A stretch of DNA of 33,424 nucleotides from an uncultured Clostridia bacterium (GCA_947644325.1 CANRZD010000010.1:1-33424), one strand, 5' to 3'; positions 1 through 6,727 are shown, numbered from the stretch's first letter. Program-made: numbers and translations. Notes: generated by a model from the letters alone, not told the origin.

Positions 1-235
1 CGCTAAAAAAAGCTGAAGCCTCAGAAAACTCCATTTCTGAGGCTTCACTACCTACATCCGTCAATATCGCCCGCAGCTCTGGGTAGGGCATGGAGTAGCG
101 CTGGCTGAGATAGCGCAGGGAGGCGCCGATCTCGCCGTGGGGCCCGCCATACTGACTGATAATAATCTTCGCCAGCTTCGGGTTGGGGTTCTGGATGTGC
201 ACGGGGTACTGCAGCCTTTTTTCATACACAAACAT
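1..235 (-). CDS. cotJC: Spore coat protein CotJC, 5' part only, interrupted
   Basis: The frame opens with an ATG directly after the cotJB stop. Residues 1-62 (MFVYEKRLQYPV, QYGGPHGEIGASLRYLSQRYSMPYPELRAILTDVG) match the manganese-catalase-like CotJC family, an inner spore-coat component about 190 residues long. From residue 63 the family sequence (normally T/S-E-E-L-x-H-x-E, carrying metal ligands) is lost; the frame continues as SEASEMEFSEASAFFS, encoded by a perfect hairpin of lower GC. The gene is therefore either truncated by an insertion or rearrangement, or joined to foreign sequence by mis-assembly; the window edge prevents a decision. The protein as seen lacks most of the ferritin-like four-helix bundle and would not be functional. 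CotJC identity is very likely; the nature of the break is open. Confidence 0.85.
   Translation of the reverse strand, partial: MFVYEKRLQYPVHIQNPNPKLAKIIISQYGGPHGEIGASLRYLSQRYSMPYPELRAILTDVGSEASEMEFSEASAFFS
14..47 (-). terminator. 14-bp perfect hairpin with U-tract at the cotJC break
   Basis: Arms TGAAGCCTCAGAAA and TTTCTGAGGCTTCA pair perfectly around a 6-nt loop. On the minus strand the hairpin is followed by GCTTTTTTT, the form of an intrinsic terminator. It begins where CotJC homology ends. Its source (end of an inserted element or an assembly joint) cannot be decided here. Confidence 0.7.
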
Positions 236-487
236 TTAATTTGCCTCCTTTTCCCAGGGCCACGGGTCGCTGATCCAGGCCCAGCGGCTGGTGTTTGCGC
301 TCGTCTCCCCAATGGGCCCGAACTTATCCTCGAACTCCTTAGTGAGGGCCGACAGCTCCCGTTTATACTCCTCCAGCTTCCGGGCGGCGTCGCAGTTGTT
401 GGGGTGGGTATCCAGGAACAGGTGCAGCTCCCAGCAGGCAAATTTCACCGCGCCGATACGCCGGCGCAAGGCTTGCTCCTCATTCAT
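236..487 (-). CDS. cotJB: Spore coat protein CotJB
   Basis: This 83-aa protein has the CotJB signature: an N-terminal helix with AVKFACWELHLFLDTHPNN, a charged middle (EYKRELSALTKEFEDKFGP) and a W/P-rich C-terminus (WAWISDPWPWEKE). CotJB is about 85-100 aa in Bacillus and Clostridia and is needed with CotJA and CotJC for a spore inner-coat layer. The start ATG overlaps the cotJA stop by 4 bases (ATGA) and the stop is followed at once by the cotJC ATG, so the three genes are translationally coupled. Product identification is by family resemblance and gene order. Confidence 0.93.
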   Translation of the reverse strand: MNEEQALRRRIGAVKFACWELHLFLDTHPNNCDAARKLEEYKRELSALTKEFEDKFGPIGETSANTSRWAWISDPWPWEKEAN

Positions 488-705
488 CTGGGCTCCCTCC
501 TTCCCCCCAGAAAGGGCTTATCCAGCACCGGGAACAGCGTCCCGGCGTCCAGGGCGCGCTCGGCGGTGTGCAGGTCCTTCTGCCACTGCTGGTAGGGCAC
601 GTAGGCCATGGCGGGCACGGGGTCCTCGGGCAGGGGCGTCAGGTCGTTATACAGGCCGCAGCTCTGGCCCGTCTTTTCGTCTGCCAAAATGACCGCTCCT
701 CTCAT
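484..705 (-). CDS. cotJA: Spore coat protein CotJA
   Basis: This 73-aa protein carries the CotJA core AMAYVPYQQWQKDLHTAERALDAGTLFPVLDKPF, with the typical 'AYVP.Q.W...Y/L...AL..GTLFP.L..PF' pattern. The longer ORF of the track (to 1047) runs antisense through nfnA. I place the start at the ATG at 705, preceded by AGGAAA about 11 bases upstream, which leaves a normal-sized protein. The upstream ORF extension (MQGAHTLLTRDKID...) has no good ribosome site. CotJ operons are transcribed by sigma-E in the mother cell. A CATACTCT box at 767-774 (minus) could be a sigma-E -10, but I cannot see a convincing -35, so I do not annotate a promoter. Confidence 0.9.
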   Translation of the reverse strand: MRGAVILADEKTGQSCGLYNDLTPLPEDPVPAMAYVPYQQWQKDLHTAERALDAGTLFPVLDKPFLGGRREPR

Positions 706-780
706 AAAAAATCGTTTTCCTAATCTTGTATACGGCCAGGGACCGTCTATCTTGTCCCTTGTTAACAGAGTATGCGCCCC

Positions 781-809
781 TTGCATTTTTGTCCCTGCTA
801 TGCTATACT
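781..809 (+). promoter_or_regulatory. SigA-type promoter of nfnAB
   Basis: TTGCAT at 781-786 and TATACT at 804-809, 17-bp spacer. Transcription would start near 816, leaving a short leader with AGAGAGGAG before the nfnA GTG. Confidence 0.8.
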
Positions 810-838
810 TTTTTTCATAAAGAGAGGAGTGGAATGAA

Positions 839-1687
839 GTGAACCTCATACGAAAGAAGCGGGCCTTGAACCCCACCGTCACCCTCATGGAGATCGACGC
901 GCCGCTGATAGCAAAGAAGGCCCAGCCCGGCCAGTTCATCATCCTGCGGGTAGACGAGGAGGGCGAGCGCATCCCCCTGACTATCGCGGACTTTGACCGG
1001 GAGCAGGGCACGGTGACCATCATTTTCCAAATCGTGGGCGCCACCACCGAGAAGCTGAACCATAAGCAAGAAGGCGATTATCTACAAGACTTCGTTGGCC
1101 CCCTGGGCCAGCCCACCCACACCGAAGGCCTGAAAAAAGTGGCCGTGGTGGGCGGCGGCGTGGGCTGCGCCATCGCGTACCCTGTGGCCAAGAAGCTCCA
1201 TGAGCAGGGGTGCGAAGTCCACTCCATCGTGGGCTTCCGCAATGAAGATTTAATAATCCTAAAAGAAGAATTCCAGTCAGTCAGCGAAAAATATGTGCTC
1301 ATGACTGACGACGGTTCCGCCGGGGAAAAGGGCCTTGTGACCGACGCTCTCCGGCAGTTCATAGACAGCGGCGAGCAGTACGACAAGGTCATCGCCGTCG
1401 GCCCGCTGATCATGATGAAGTTCGTGGCCGCGCTCACCAAAGAGTTCGGCATTCCCACGGTTGTCAGCATGAATCCCATCATGATCGACGGCACGGGCAT
1501 GTGCGGGGGCTGCCGCCTGACCGTGGGCGGGCAGACCAAATTCGCCTGCGTAGACGGCCCGGATTTCGACGGCCACCAGGTGGATTTCGACGAGGCCATG
1601 GCCCGCGCCGCCATGTACAAGGACTTCGAGCGCCGCGCTTTTGACGCGGCCTGCAATCTGTTCAAGGGGGTCGATAGCCATGCCTAA
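839..1687 (+). CDS. nfnA: Electron-bifurcating ferredoxin:NADP oxidoreductase, small subunit NfnA (SudB-type FAD/NAD protein)
   Basis: 282 aa, GTG start 9 bases after GAGAGGAG. The N-terminal FNR-like barrel shows RIPLTIAD (about residues 44-51), the FAD-binding motif of the dihydroorotate dehydrogenase electron-transfer/sulfide dehydrogenase family. A nucleotide-binding VGGGVGCAIAYP follows at about 104-114. The C-terminal GMCGGCRLTVGGQTKFACVDGPDFDGH provides the three cysteines plus an aspartate that hold the [2Fe-2S] cluster in NfnA. The partner NfnB follows with an 8-base overlap. The complex couples reduced ferredoxin and NADH to NADP+ reduction in anaerobes, supplying NADPH in the cytosol. 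The alternative name, sulfide dehydrogenase beta subunit, describes the same family; the paired gene makes Nfn the better call. Confidence 0.88.
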   Translation: MNLIRKKRALNPTVTLMEIDAPLIAKKAQPGQFIILRVDEEGERIPLTIADFDREQGTVTIIFQIVGATTEKLNHKQEGDYLQDFVGPLGQPTHTEGLKKVAVVGGGVGCAIAYPVAKKLHEQGCEVHSIVGFRNEDLIILKEEFQSVSEKYVLMTDDGSAGEKGLVTDALRQFIDSGEQYDKVIAVGPLIMMKFVAALTKEFGIPTVVSMNPIMIDGTGMCGGCRLTVGGQTKFACVDGPDFDGHQVDFDEAMARAAMYKDFERRAFDAACNLFKGVDSHA

Positions 1688-3077
1688 CATGTCACTGAAA
1701 AAGAACGAAATGCCCTCCCAAGAGCCCCACATCCGCAACAAAAACTTCGATGAAGTGGCCCTGGGCTATACCGAGGAACAGGCGCTGGATGAAGCTAAGC
1801 GCTGCTTAAATTGCAAAAACAAGCCCTGCGTCTCCGGCTGCCCCGTACAGGTGCGCATCCCGGAATTCATCGAAAAAACCGCCGCCGGGGACTTCGAGGG
1901 GGCCTACCAGATCATCGCCCAGTCAAGCTCATTGCCCGCCGTATGCGGCCGCGTCTGCCCCCAAGAGAGCCAGTGCGAAAAGCTCTGCGTCCGGGGCATC
2001 AAGGGCGAGCCCGTGGCAATCGGCCGCTTAGAGCGCTTCGTCTCCGACTGGCACAACGAAAAAATGCAGGATTCTAAAGAGAAACCTGCATCAAACGGCC
2101 ACAAAGTAGCCGTGGTGGGCTCGGGCCCGGCGGGCCTCACCTGCGCCGGGGATCTGGCCCGGCTGGGGTACGAAGTCACCGTGTTCGAGGCCCTGCACAC
2201 CCCCGGCGGCGTGCTGGTCTACGGCATCCCGGAGTTTAGGCTGCCCAAAGCCATCGTGCAGAAGGAGATCGACGGCCTGAAGGCCATGGGCGTGAAGATC
2301 GAGACCAACATGGTCATCGGCCGGGTGCTTTCCATCGACGAGCTGCTGGGCGGGCAGGGCTTCGAAGCCGTGTTCATCGGCAGCGGCGCGGGGCTTCCCC
2401 GGTTCATGAACATCCCCGGCGAGAACCTCAAGGGCGTGTACTCTGCAAACGAATTTCTGACCCGGGTGAACCTGATGAAATCCTATCGTGAAAATAACGA
2501 TACTCCCATACAGCGAGCAAAAAAAGTTGCAGTAGTAGGCGGAGGTAACGTAGCTATGGACGCGGCCCGGTGCGCCAAAAGATTGGGCGCGGAGGAGGTC
2601 ACCGTAGTCTACAGGCGCTCAGAAAAAGAGCTGCCAGCCCGGGCCGAAGAGGTGGAGCACGCCAAAGAGGAGGGTATCATCTTTAAGCTGCTCAACAACC
2701 CCACGCGCATTTTAGGCGACGAAAACGGGAACGTGAAAGCCATGGAGTGCCTGGAAATGACCCTGGGCGAGCCCGACGCCTCCGGCCGCCGCCGCCCAGT
2801 GGAGAAGCCCGGCAGCGAGTTCACATTGGACGTAGACTGTGTGATTATGGCGATTGGCACCAGCCCAAACCCCCTGATAAAGTCCACCACAGAGGGCCTG
2901 GAAACCCAGCGCTGGGGCGGCATCATCGTGGAGGAGGAGACGGGCCTTACGAGCCGCGAGAATGTCTACGCCGGCGGCGACGCGGTCACCGGCGCGGCTA
3001 CGGTGATCCTCGCCATGGGCGCGGGGAAGACCGCCGCCAAGGCTATTCACGAGGCTCTATCACGAACCGCCGGATAG
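1680..3077 (+). CDS. nfnB: Electron-bifurcating ferredoxin:NADP oxidoreductase, large subunit NfnB (GltD-like)
   Basis: 465 aa from the ATG at 1680, inside the end of nfnA (coupled translation). The upstream extension in the ORF track is the nfnA reading region. Two cysteine sets lie N-terminally: C42, C45, C50, C54 and C89, C93, C99, C103. In Nfn and the glutamate synthase small subunit these bind [4Fe-4S] clusters. FAD-binding VVGSGPAGLTCAGDLARLGYEVTVFEA starts near residue 145, and a second Rossmann motif VAVVGGGNVAMDAARCAKRLGAEEVTVVYRR marks the NADP(H) site. The C-terminal YAGGDAVTGAATVILAMGAGKTAA is the second FAD contact. A stand-alone glutamate synthase beta subunit would look similar, but there is no gltB nearby and nfnA precedes it. 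The 3' end overlaps the convergent HAD gene by 35 bp. Confidence 0.9.
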   Translation: MPNMSLKKNEMPSQEPHIRNKNFDEVALGYTEEQALDEAKRCLNCKNKPCVSGCPVQVRIPEFIEKTAAGDFEGAYQIIAQSSSLPAVCGRVCPQESQCEKLCVRGIKGEPVAIGRLERFVSDWHNEKMQDSKEKPASNGHKVAVVGSGPAGLTCAGDLARLGYEVTVFEALHTPGGVLVYGIPEFRLPKAIVQKEIDGLKAMGVKIETNMVIGRVLSIDELLGGQGFEAVFIGSGAGLPRFMNIPGENLKGVYSANEFLTRVNLMKSYRENNDTPIQRAKKVAVVGGGNVAMDAARCAKRLGAEEVTVVYRRSEKELPARAEEVEHAKEEGIIFKLLNNPTRILGDENGNVKAMECLEMTLGEPDASGRRRPVEKPGSEFTLDVDCVIMAIGTSPNPLIKSTTEGLETQRWGGIIVEEETGLTSRENVYAGGDAVTGAATVILAMGAGKTAAKAIHEALSRTAG

Positions 3078-3882
3078 CCTCGGCCAGACCGTCCTTATCG
3101 TGGGGGGCGCGGGTCACGTAGCCCGCCGCCTCCTTTGCCTCCCGGGACCCATCCCCCATGGCCGCGGAGAACCCGGCGGCCTGCAGCATGGTCACGTCGT
3201 TGCCGTTGTCCCCCAGGGCCAGCACGTTCTCGCGCCCCAGCCCCAGCATATGGGCCACGGCCAGCACGGCGCTGCCCTTGTCGGCGTCCCCGGCGTTTAT
3301 CTCCAGGTTGTCCGGGATGGACGACGTGACCCGCAGCCCTCCCAGCTCCCTGAGCCTGCGCCAAATCTCGTCCCGGGCCTCCGGCGTGAGAAACGGCAGG
3401 TTGATCTTCTCGGGCTCCAGCCCCGTGTCCAACAGCGCCCCAAAGCTTTCCGCCAGCTGATAGCGCTTCCCGTCCACAAAATGCCACTTGCTTTGCGGGA
3501 AGCCGAAGTACCCCCGGGCCTTCTCCGGGTAGCCTTTTTGGGTGATGGCGCTGCCGTTTTCGTAATATTCTATGTAAAAATCGTACTCATCCAGTATCTC
3601 CTGCACCTGCCGAGCCTTCTCATTGGAGATGCACCTTTTATAGACCGCCTGGCCGCTCTGCAGGTCGTAGACGGCCGCGCCGTTGGCGGTCACCGCGTAG
3701 CGCACCCCGGGCAAGGCGATGACGGCCTCCGGCAGAAAATCCCGCATGCGGCCCGAGGCCGGAAGCAAATGTACGCCCCTCTCCCCCGCCCAGCGCAAGG
3801 CCTCCTCGTTGCCCGGCGTCAGGTGCTTGTGCTCTACGATGGCCGTGCCGTCCAGGTCAAAGGCGATCAGCTTGATGTCCAT
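3043..3882 (-). CDS. Cof-type HAD-superfamily phosphatase
   Basis: 279 aa. HAD motif I is FDLDGTAIVEHK near the N-terminus (both catalytic Asp present), motif II is LPASGR, and motif IV is LALGDNGNDVTMLQAAGFSAAMGDG. The long insert between motifs II and III is a type IIB cap, placing it in the Cof/YidA subfamily (Pfam Hydrolase_3), usually cytosolic sugar-phosphate or FMN/PLP phosphatases. The substrate cannot be read from sequence. The ATG follows GAGGAG with suitable spacing. Its 3' end lies antisense inside the last 35 bp of nfnB, so the two mRNAs overlap. No SigA promoter is evident upstream; the region beyond 3919 belongs to the small-peptide locus. Confidence 0.85.
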   Translation of the reverse strand: MDIKLIAFDLDGTAIVEHKHLTPGNEEALRWAGERGVHLLPASGRMRDFLPEAVIALPGVRYAVTANGAAVYDLQSGQAVYKRCISNEKARQVQEILDEYDFYIEYYENGSAITQKGYPEKARGYFGFPQSKWHFVDGKRYQLAESFGALLDTGLEPEKINLPFLTPEARDEIWRRLRELGGLRVTSSIPDNLEINAGDADKGSAVLAVAHMLGLGRENVLALGDNGNDVTMLQAAGFSAAMGDGSREAKEAAGYVTRAPHDKDGLAEAIRRFVIEPRE

Positions 3883-3918
3883 ATCCGCACTCTCCTCAGA
3901 TTATTTCTTCCCACCCCC

Positions 3919-3947
3919 TTGCAAAACCCCGGGGTATGGTGTATAAT
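3919..3947 (+). promoter_or_regulatory. Promoter of the convergent (antisense) RNA
   Basis: TTGCAA at 3919-3924, 17-bp spacer, perfect TATAAT at 3942-3947. No ORF with a ribosome site lies downstream on the plus strand before the terminator at 4227-4248, so it should drive a non-coding RNA of about 295 nt. Confidence 0.75.
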
Positions 3948-3958
3948 ATTTACAGTAA

Positions 3959-3983
3959 GGCGCTGCCGTGTGGCGGTTAGCCC
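3959..3983 (+). repeat. Left copy of an inverted repeat shared by both leaders
   Basis: GGCGCTG (3959-3965), six bases, then GGCGGTTAGCCC (3972-3983). The same two blocks in the same order, reading on the minus strand, are at 4226-4220 and 4209-4198. Both convergent RNAs therefore start with a near-identical leader. Confidence 0.85.
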
Positions 3984-4039
3984 GTCTGACTAATTTGGGT
4001 TTTTAATCCACACTAGCCGTTTGGGTGTTGGCCAAGCGG

Positions 4040-4135
4040 CTAGTACGCTTTTGGGGATATGTAGGCCAGCCATAAGGCTGCAAGTGCCAAACACACCGCG
4101 AAACGCAGGACCTTCGCCCAGCGCCCGTTTCCCAT
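4040..4135 (-). CDS. 31-aa hydrophobic peptide, candidate type I toxin
   Basis: Too short for the ORF track. The peptide is MGNGRWAKVLRFAVCLALAA plus LWLAYISPKAY: a basic N-terminus, one membrane-spanning stretch (about residues 9-26) and a short polar tail. Translation support is strong, with AGGGAGGTGA 5 bases before the ATG. A TTGACA/TATAAT promoter lies 110-140 bases upstream and drives a leader that starts with a G/C hairpin and contains a second hairpin (CCATCCCC...GGGGGTGG) just before the ribosome site. A convergent RNA covers it completely. Single-span peptides of about 30 aa with structured leaders and antisense RNAs are typical of type I toxins (Fst, TxpA, BsrG families). I do not recognise this one as any named family, so the toxin role is inference. 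Confidence 0.65.
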   Translation of the reverse strand: MGNGRWAKVLRFAVCLALAALWLAYISPKAY

Positions 4136-4197
4136 AAGCTTCACCTCCCTTCGAATGTTCTCAGGGAAAATGAACCACCCCCTTTCGTAGAGGGGAT

Positions 4198-4226
4198 GGG
4201 CTAACCGCCTTTTACGCGACAGCGCC
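4198..4226 (-). repeat. Right copy of the inverted leader repeat
   Basis: On the plus strand this reads GGGCTAACCGCC (4198-4209), ten bases, CAGCGCC (4220-4226). It is the inverse of the left copy at 3959-3983; blocks of 12 and 7 bases are exact, with different spacing (10 versus 6). Confidence 0.85.
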
Positions 4227-4248
4227 GCCCCCTTTTGGGGGCCTTTTT
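4227..4248 (+). terminator. Terminator of the antisense RNA; also the 5' hairpin of the peptide mRNA
   Basis: GCCCCCTTTTGGGGGC followed by CTTTTT. On the plus strand it is a clean intrinsic terminator. On the minus strand the same stem forms the first bases of the peptide mRNA, directly after its -10 box. Such 5' stems stabilise toxin mRNAs in type I systems. Confidence 0.75.
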
Positions 4249-4278
4249 ATTATATCGCATGCTGCCGCTTTTTGTCAA
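4249..4278 (-). promoter_or_regulatory. Strong promoter of the 31-aa peptide gene
   Basis: On the minus strand TTGACA (4278-4273) and TATAAT (4254-4249) are both consensus, with an 18-bp spacer. Start of transcription would be near 4242. Confidence 0.85.
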
Positions 4279-4285
4279 CAAAGAG

Positions 4286-4324
4286 AAAAACAGCCCTCCC
4301 CCTCCCCGGGGCAAGGCTGTTTTT
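4286..4324 (-). terminator. Bidirectional terminator after the DUF1540 gene
   Basis: AAAAACAGCC and GGCTGTTTTT form a 10-bp stem around a G/C-rich loop, with T runs on both strands. It ends the DUF1540 gene and isolates the peptide promoter beside it. Confidence 0.75.
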
Positions 4325-4330
4325 CCCGTT

Positions 4331-4657
4331 TTACTTGCAGGTAAAGGTGCAGCACTCTGTGCCGCTCTTAGAGCACACGTCGTCGCAGCAGCAGCCCACG
4401 CACACCCGCTCGGCATCGCACTTGCAGTCCGAGTTATAGGCGCAGTTCTGGGCGTAGCAGGTGATGGAGGAATCCACGCTGGCGCTGCCCCCCACAGAGG
4501 CCGTGCCCGAGGACCTGCCCCGCTCCCGGTAAGAACTGCAGCAGGTCTGGTCGCACACCTTGGCCCCGGGGCCGTCCACCTGGATGCCGGGCAGGCTGCA
4601 GAGGCCGCCGTCGTAGTGCTGGCAGGAAGATACCTGACATTCCAATCTGTTTTTCAT
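4331..4657 (-). CDS. DUF1540 cysteine-rich protein
   Basis: 108 aa from the ATG at 4657, which has GAGGTG four bases upstream; the longer track ORF lacks such a site. Two DUF1540 units are visible: LECQVSSCQHYDGGLCSLPGIQVDGPGAKVCDQTCCSSY near the N-terminus and ITCYAQNCAYNSDCKCDAERVCVGCC in the second half, joined by a Ser/Gly linker. An extra Cys-rich tail (CCCDDVCSKSGTECCTFTCK) follows. The spacing suggests metal binding; function is unknown in the family. DUF1540 proteins are common in spore-formers. On the minus strand GTATC (4740-4736) and CAGAATA (4718-4712), 17 bp apart, resemble a sigma-G promoter just upstream, which fits but is weak. Confidence 0.85.
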   Translation of the reverse strand: MKNRLECQVSSCQHYDGGLCSLPGIQVDGPGAKVCDQTCCSSYRERGRSSGTASVGGSASVDSSITCYAQNCAYNSDCKCDAERVCVGCCCDDVCSKSGTECCTFTCK

Positions 4658-4730
4658 AGGGCACCTCATTTTCACAAGATTCATGGGGCTAATTGAAAGC
4701 CTCACACGCCCTATTCTGCCCTTTAGCCGC

Positions 4731-5987
4731 TTATTGATACAAAGGATATTTCTGGCAGATGCCGTTTACCATAGCCCGGAGCTTTTCTTTATTGTTTTCA
4801 AAATCATCTTCCATCGAGAGGGCGATGCAGGCGGCAATCTCGTCCATGTCGGCCTCCTTCAGGCCCCGGGTGGTGACGGCCGGGGTGCCCAGCCGCACGC
4901 CGCTGGTGACAAAGGGGCTGCGCTTCTCCCCGGGCACGGTGTTCTTGTTGGCGGTGATGTACACCTCGTCCAGCCGCCGCTCCAGCTCCTTGCCGGTGAG
5001 CTCGCTGTCGGAAAGGTCAACGAGCATCAGGTGGTTGTCCGTGCCGCCGCTCACAAGCTTCACGCCCCGCTTTAAGAGCCCGTCGGCCAGAGCACTGGCG
5101 TTCTTCACCACCTGCTGGCCGTATTCTTTGAAGGAAGGCTGCAGCGCCTCCCCCAGGCACACGGCCTTGGCGGCGATGATGTGCATCAAAGGCCCGCCCT
5201 GGGTGCCCGGGAAGATGGCCTTGTCGATGGCCTTGGCGTACTGCTCTTTGCAGAGGATGAGCCCGCCCCGGGGCCCTCTCAGGGTCTTGTGGGTGGTGGT
5301 GGTGACTACGTCGGCGTAGGGCACCGGGTTCTGGTGCGCCCCGGCGGCCACGAGGCCCGCTATGTGCGCCATGTCCACCATGAGCAGCGCCCCGCAGGCG
5401 TCGCAGATCTCCCGGAATTTAGCAAAGTCAATGGCCCTGGGGTACGCGCTGGCCCCGGCCACGATGAGCTTGGGGCTAACTTCCAAAGCCTGCGCCATGA
5501 GCTTTTCATAGTCGATGCGCCCGGTCTCCGGGTCCACCCCGTAGGGCACGAAGTTATAAAGGGCCCCGGACATGTTTACAGGCGACCCGTGGGTCAGGTG
5601 CCCGCCTTCTGCCAGGTTCATGCCCAGCACCGTGTCGCCGGGCTGCAGCAGGGCAAAGTACACTGCCAGGTTCGCCTGGGCCCCGGAGTGGGGCTGCACG
5701 TTGGCGTGCTCGGCCCCAAAGAGCTTGCAGGCCCTATCCCTTGCGATGTTCTCGGCGATATCCACGCACTGGCACCCGCCGTAGTAGCGCTTTGCGGGGT
5801 ACCCTTCCGCGTACTTGTTCGTCAGTACCGAGCCCATGGCCGCCATCACCGCCGGGGACACGATGTTTTCCGAGGCGATGAGCTCCAGGTTCCGCCGCTG
5901 GCGGGAAAGCTCCTCCTTCATGGCCTCCCCTACCTCCGGGTCCGCCTGAGAGACAAAGCCGATACTGTCCATCAGATTTTCAAACAT
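4731..5987 (-). CDS. glyA: Serine hydroxymethyltransferase
   Basis: 418 aa, normal length. It interconverts serine plus tetrahydrofolate with glycine plus 5,10-methylene-THF in the cytosol. Conserved blocks are [15 protein letters not shown] (residues 33-47), [17 protein letters not shown] (57-73), the H/S-rich [13 protein letters not shown], and the PLP lysine K234 in [17 protein letters not shown] use the ATG at 5987 (MFENLMDS) because AAAGGAG lies 8 bases upstream; the track start six codons earlier has no ribosome site. It starts 14 bases after the TraX-like gene and may be cotranscribed with it. Confidence 0.97.
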   Translation of the reverse strand: MFENLMDSIGFVSQADPEVGEAMKEELSRQRRNLELIASENIVSPAVMAAMGSVLTNKYAEGYPAKRYYGGCQCVDIAENIARDRACKLFGAEHANVQPHSGAQANLAVYFALLQPGDTVLGMNLAEGGHLTHGSPVNMSGALYNFVPYGVDPETGRIDYEKLMAQALEVSPKLIVAGASAYPRAIDFAKFREICDACGALLMVDMAHIAGLVAAGAHQNPVPYADVVTTTTHKTLRGPRGGLILCKEQYAKAIDKAIFPGTQGGPLMHIIAAKAVCLGEALQPSFKEYGQQVVKNASALADGLLKRGVKLVSGGTDNHLMLVDLSDSELTGKELERRLDEVYITANKNTVPGEKRSPFVTSGVRLGTPAVTTRGLKEADMDEIAACIALSMEDDFENNKEKLRAMVNGICQKYPLYQ

Positions 5988-6001
5988 AGCTAAAACTCCT
6001 T

Positions 6002-6652
6002 TCACAAATTACCTGGGTTTTGCAAAAACCAAATGCCCGCGTACAAGGCTAAGTGCACCGGGTACAGGATGTACAATAGATACTTGGGGGCCCGCCGGCC
6101 CCGCTGGCCGTTATAAAAGAACAGGGGCACCGCCGCCAGCACCGCCCAAACCTGAAAGAGGCTATGGTGCTGGGCGCAGTAAAGCAGCGTCAGCGCCACA
6201 AGGCACAGAAGCCCCAGGGGCCGCTTCTCCCTAAAAACATAGAAGCACACACACAAGAGCACCCCGTAGGCCCCATAGCTGAGGCCCCCTATCTGGGCAA
6301 AAACCACCAGCCCCGCCGCCCCAAAGAGCCACGGCCCGCCCTTTTTCACGCACCACAGGACAAGTAAGCTCACAAACAGGGCAAACAGGATGTTTTTCAT
6401 CCCGAAACCCAGCTGCCGGTAGATCATCAGCTGGTAGGGCGCCTCTGACACCACCGCGAAGAAAAGAAGCCGCCCCAGGTATTTTTTTAGGTCCCGGGTG
6501 TGCACAAAGCCCTCGCTCAAGAGAAAGGCGAAGATGGGGAACGACAGCCGCCCCACCGCCCGCAGCACGGGTGCCCCGGGGAAGAAGCAGTATCCCAGGT
6601 GGTCAATGAGCATGGTGAAAAAGGCCAGCGCCTGCAGGCCCGCCGTTGTCAT
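6002..6652 (-). CDS. TraX family integral membrane protein
   Basis: 216 aa from the ATG at 6652 ([26 protein letters not shown]). The opening block with 'LK/QxxA...MxIDHxG' and the [29 protein letters not shown] segment are diagnostic of TraX (Pfam PF05857), as is the C-terminal [11 protein letters not shown]. About seven membrane helices are visible. F-plasmid TraX acetylates pilin, but chromosomal Firmicutes copies occur far from transfer genes and their role is unknown. No conjugation gene is in this window. The gene has its own SigA promoter and lies just before glyA. Confidence 0.85.
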   Translation of the reverse strand: MTTAGLQALAFFTMLIDHLGYCFFPGAPVLRAVGRLSFPIFAFLLSEGFVHTRDLKKYLGRLLFFAVVSEAPYQLMIYRQLGFGMKNILFALFVSLLVLWCVKKGGPWLFGAAGLVVFAQIGGLSYGAYGVLLCVCFYVFREKRPLGLLCLVALTLLYCAQHHSLFQVWAVLAAVPLFFYNGQRGRRAPKYLLYILYPVHLALYAGIWFLQNPGNL

Positions 6653-6698
6653 GGTGAAAAGCCCCCCTTTCCCAAAATACCCCATACAGGGTAAAAAT

Positions 6699-6727
6699 AT
6701 TATGGCACATGGGCGCTCTCTTGTCAA
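6699..6727 (-). promoter_or_regulatory. Promoter of the TraX-like gene (and probably glyA)
   Basis: On the minus strand TTGACA (6727-6722) and CATAAT (6704-6699), spacer 17. Its -35 box overlaps that of the divergent nth promoter. Confidence 0.8.

Larger units (their letters stand above)
3954..4249 (+). ncRNA. Predicted antisense RNA covering the 31-aa peptide gene
   Basis: The transcript is predicted from a good promoter (3919-3947) and an intrinsic terminator (4227-4248). It runs the full length of the opposing peptide gene and its leader. Visible structure includes the stem CTAGCCG...CGGCTAG (4013-4043), which covers the peptide's stop codon, and AGCCATAAGGCT (4069-4080). There is no start codon with a Shine-Dalgarno on this strand. 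By analogy with type I toxin-antitoxin loci it would be the antitoxin RNA. Existence of the RNA is inference from promoter and terminator only. Confidence 0.6.

Noticed and set aside
61-441. 126-aa minus-strand ORF (track)
   Set aside because: Wrong frame over cotJB and cotJC, whose protein sequences are clearly recognised in the other frames.
484-1047. 187-aa version of CotJA
   Set aside because: The first 114 residues are antisense to nfnA; only the last 73 match CotJA and have normal length.
6002-6652. Conjugative element suggested by TraX
   Set aside because: No relaxase, coupling protein, integrase or other transfer gene lies nearby; TraX homologues are common as single chromosomal genes.
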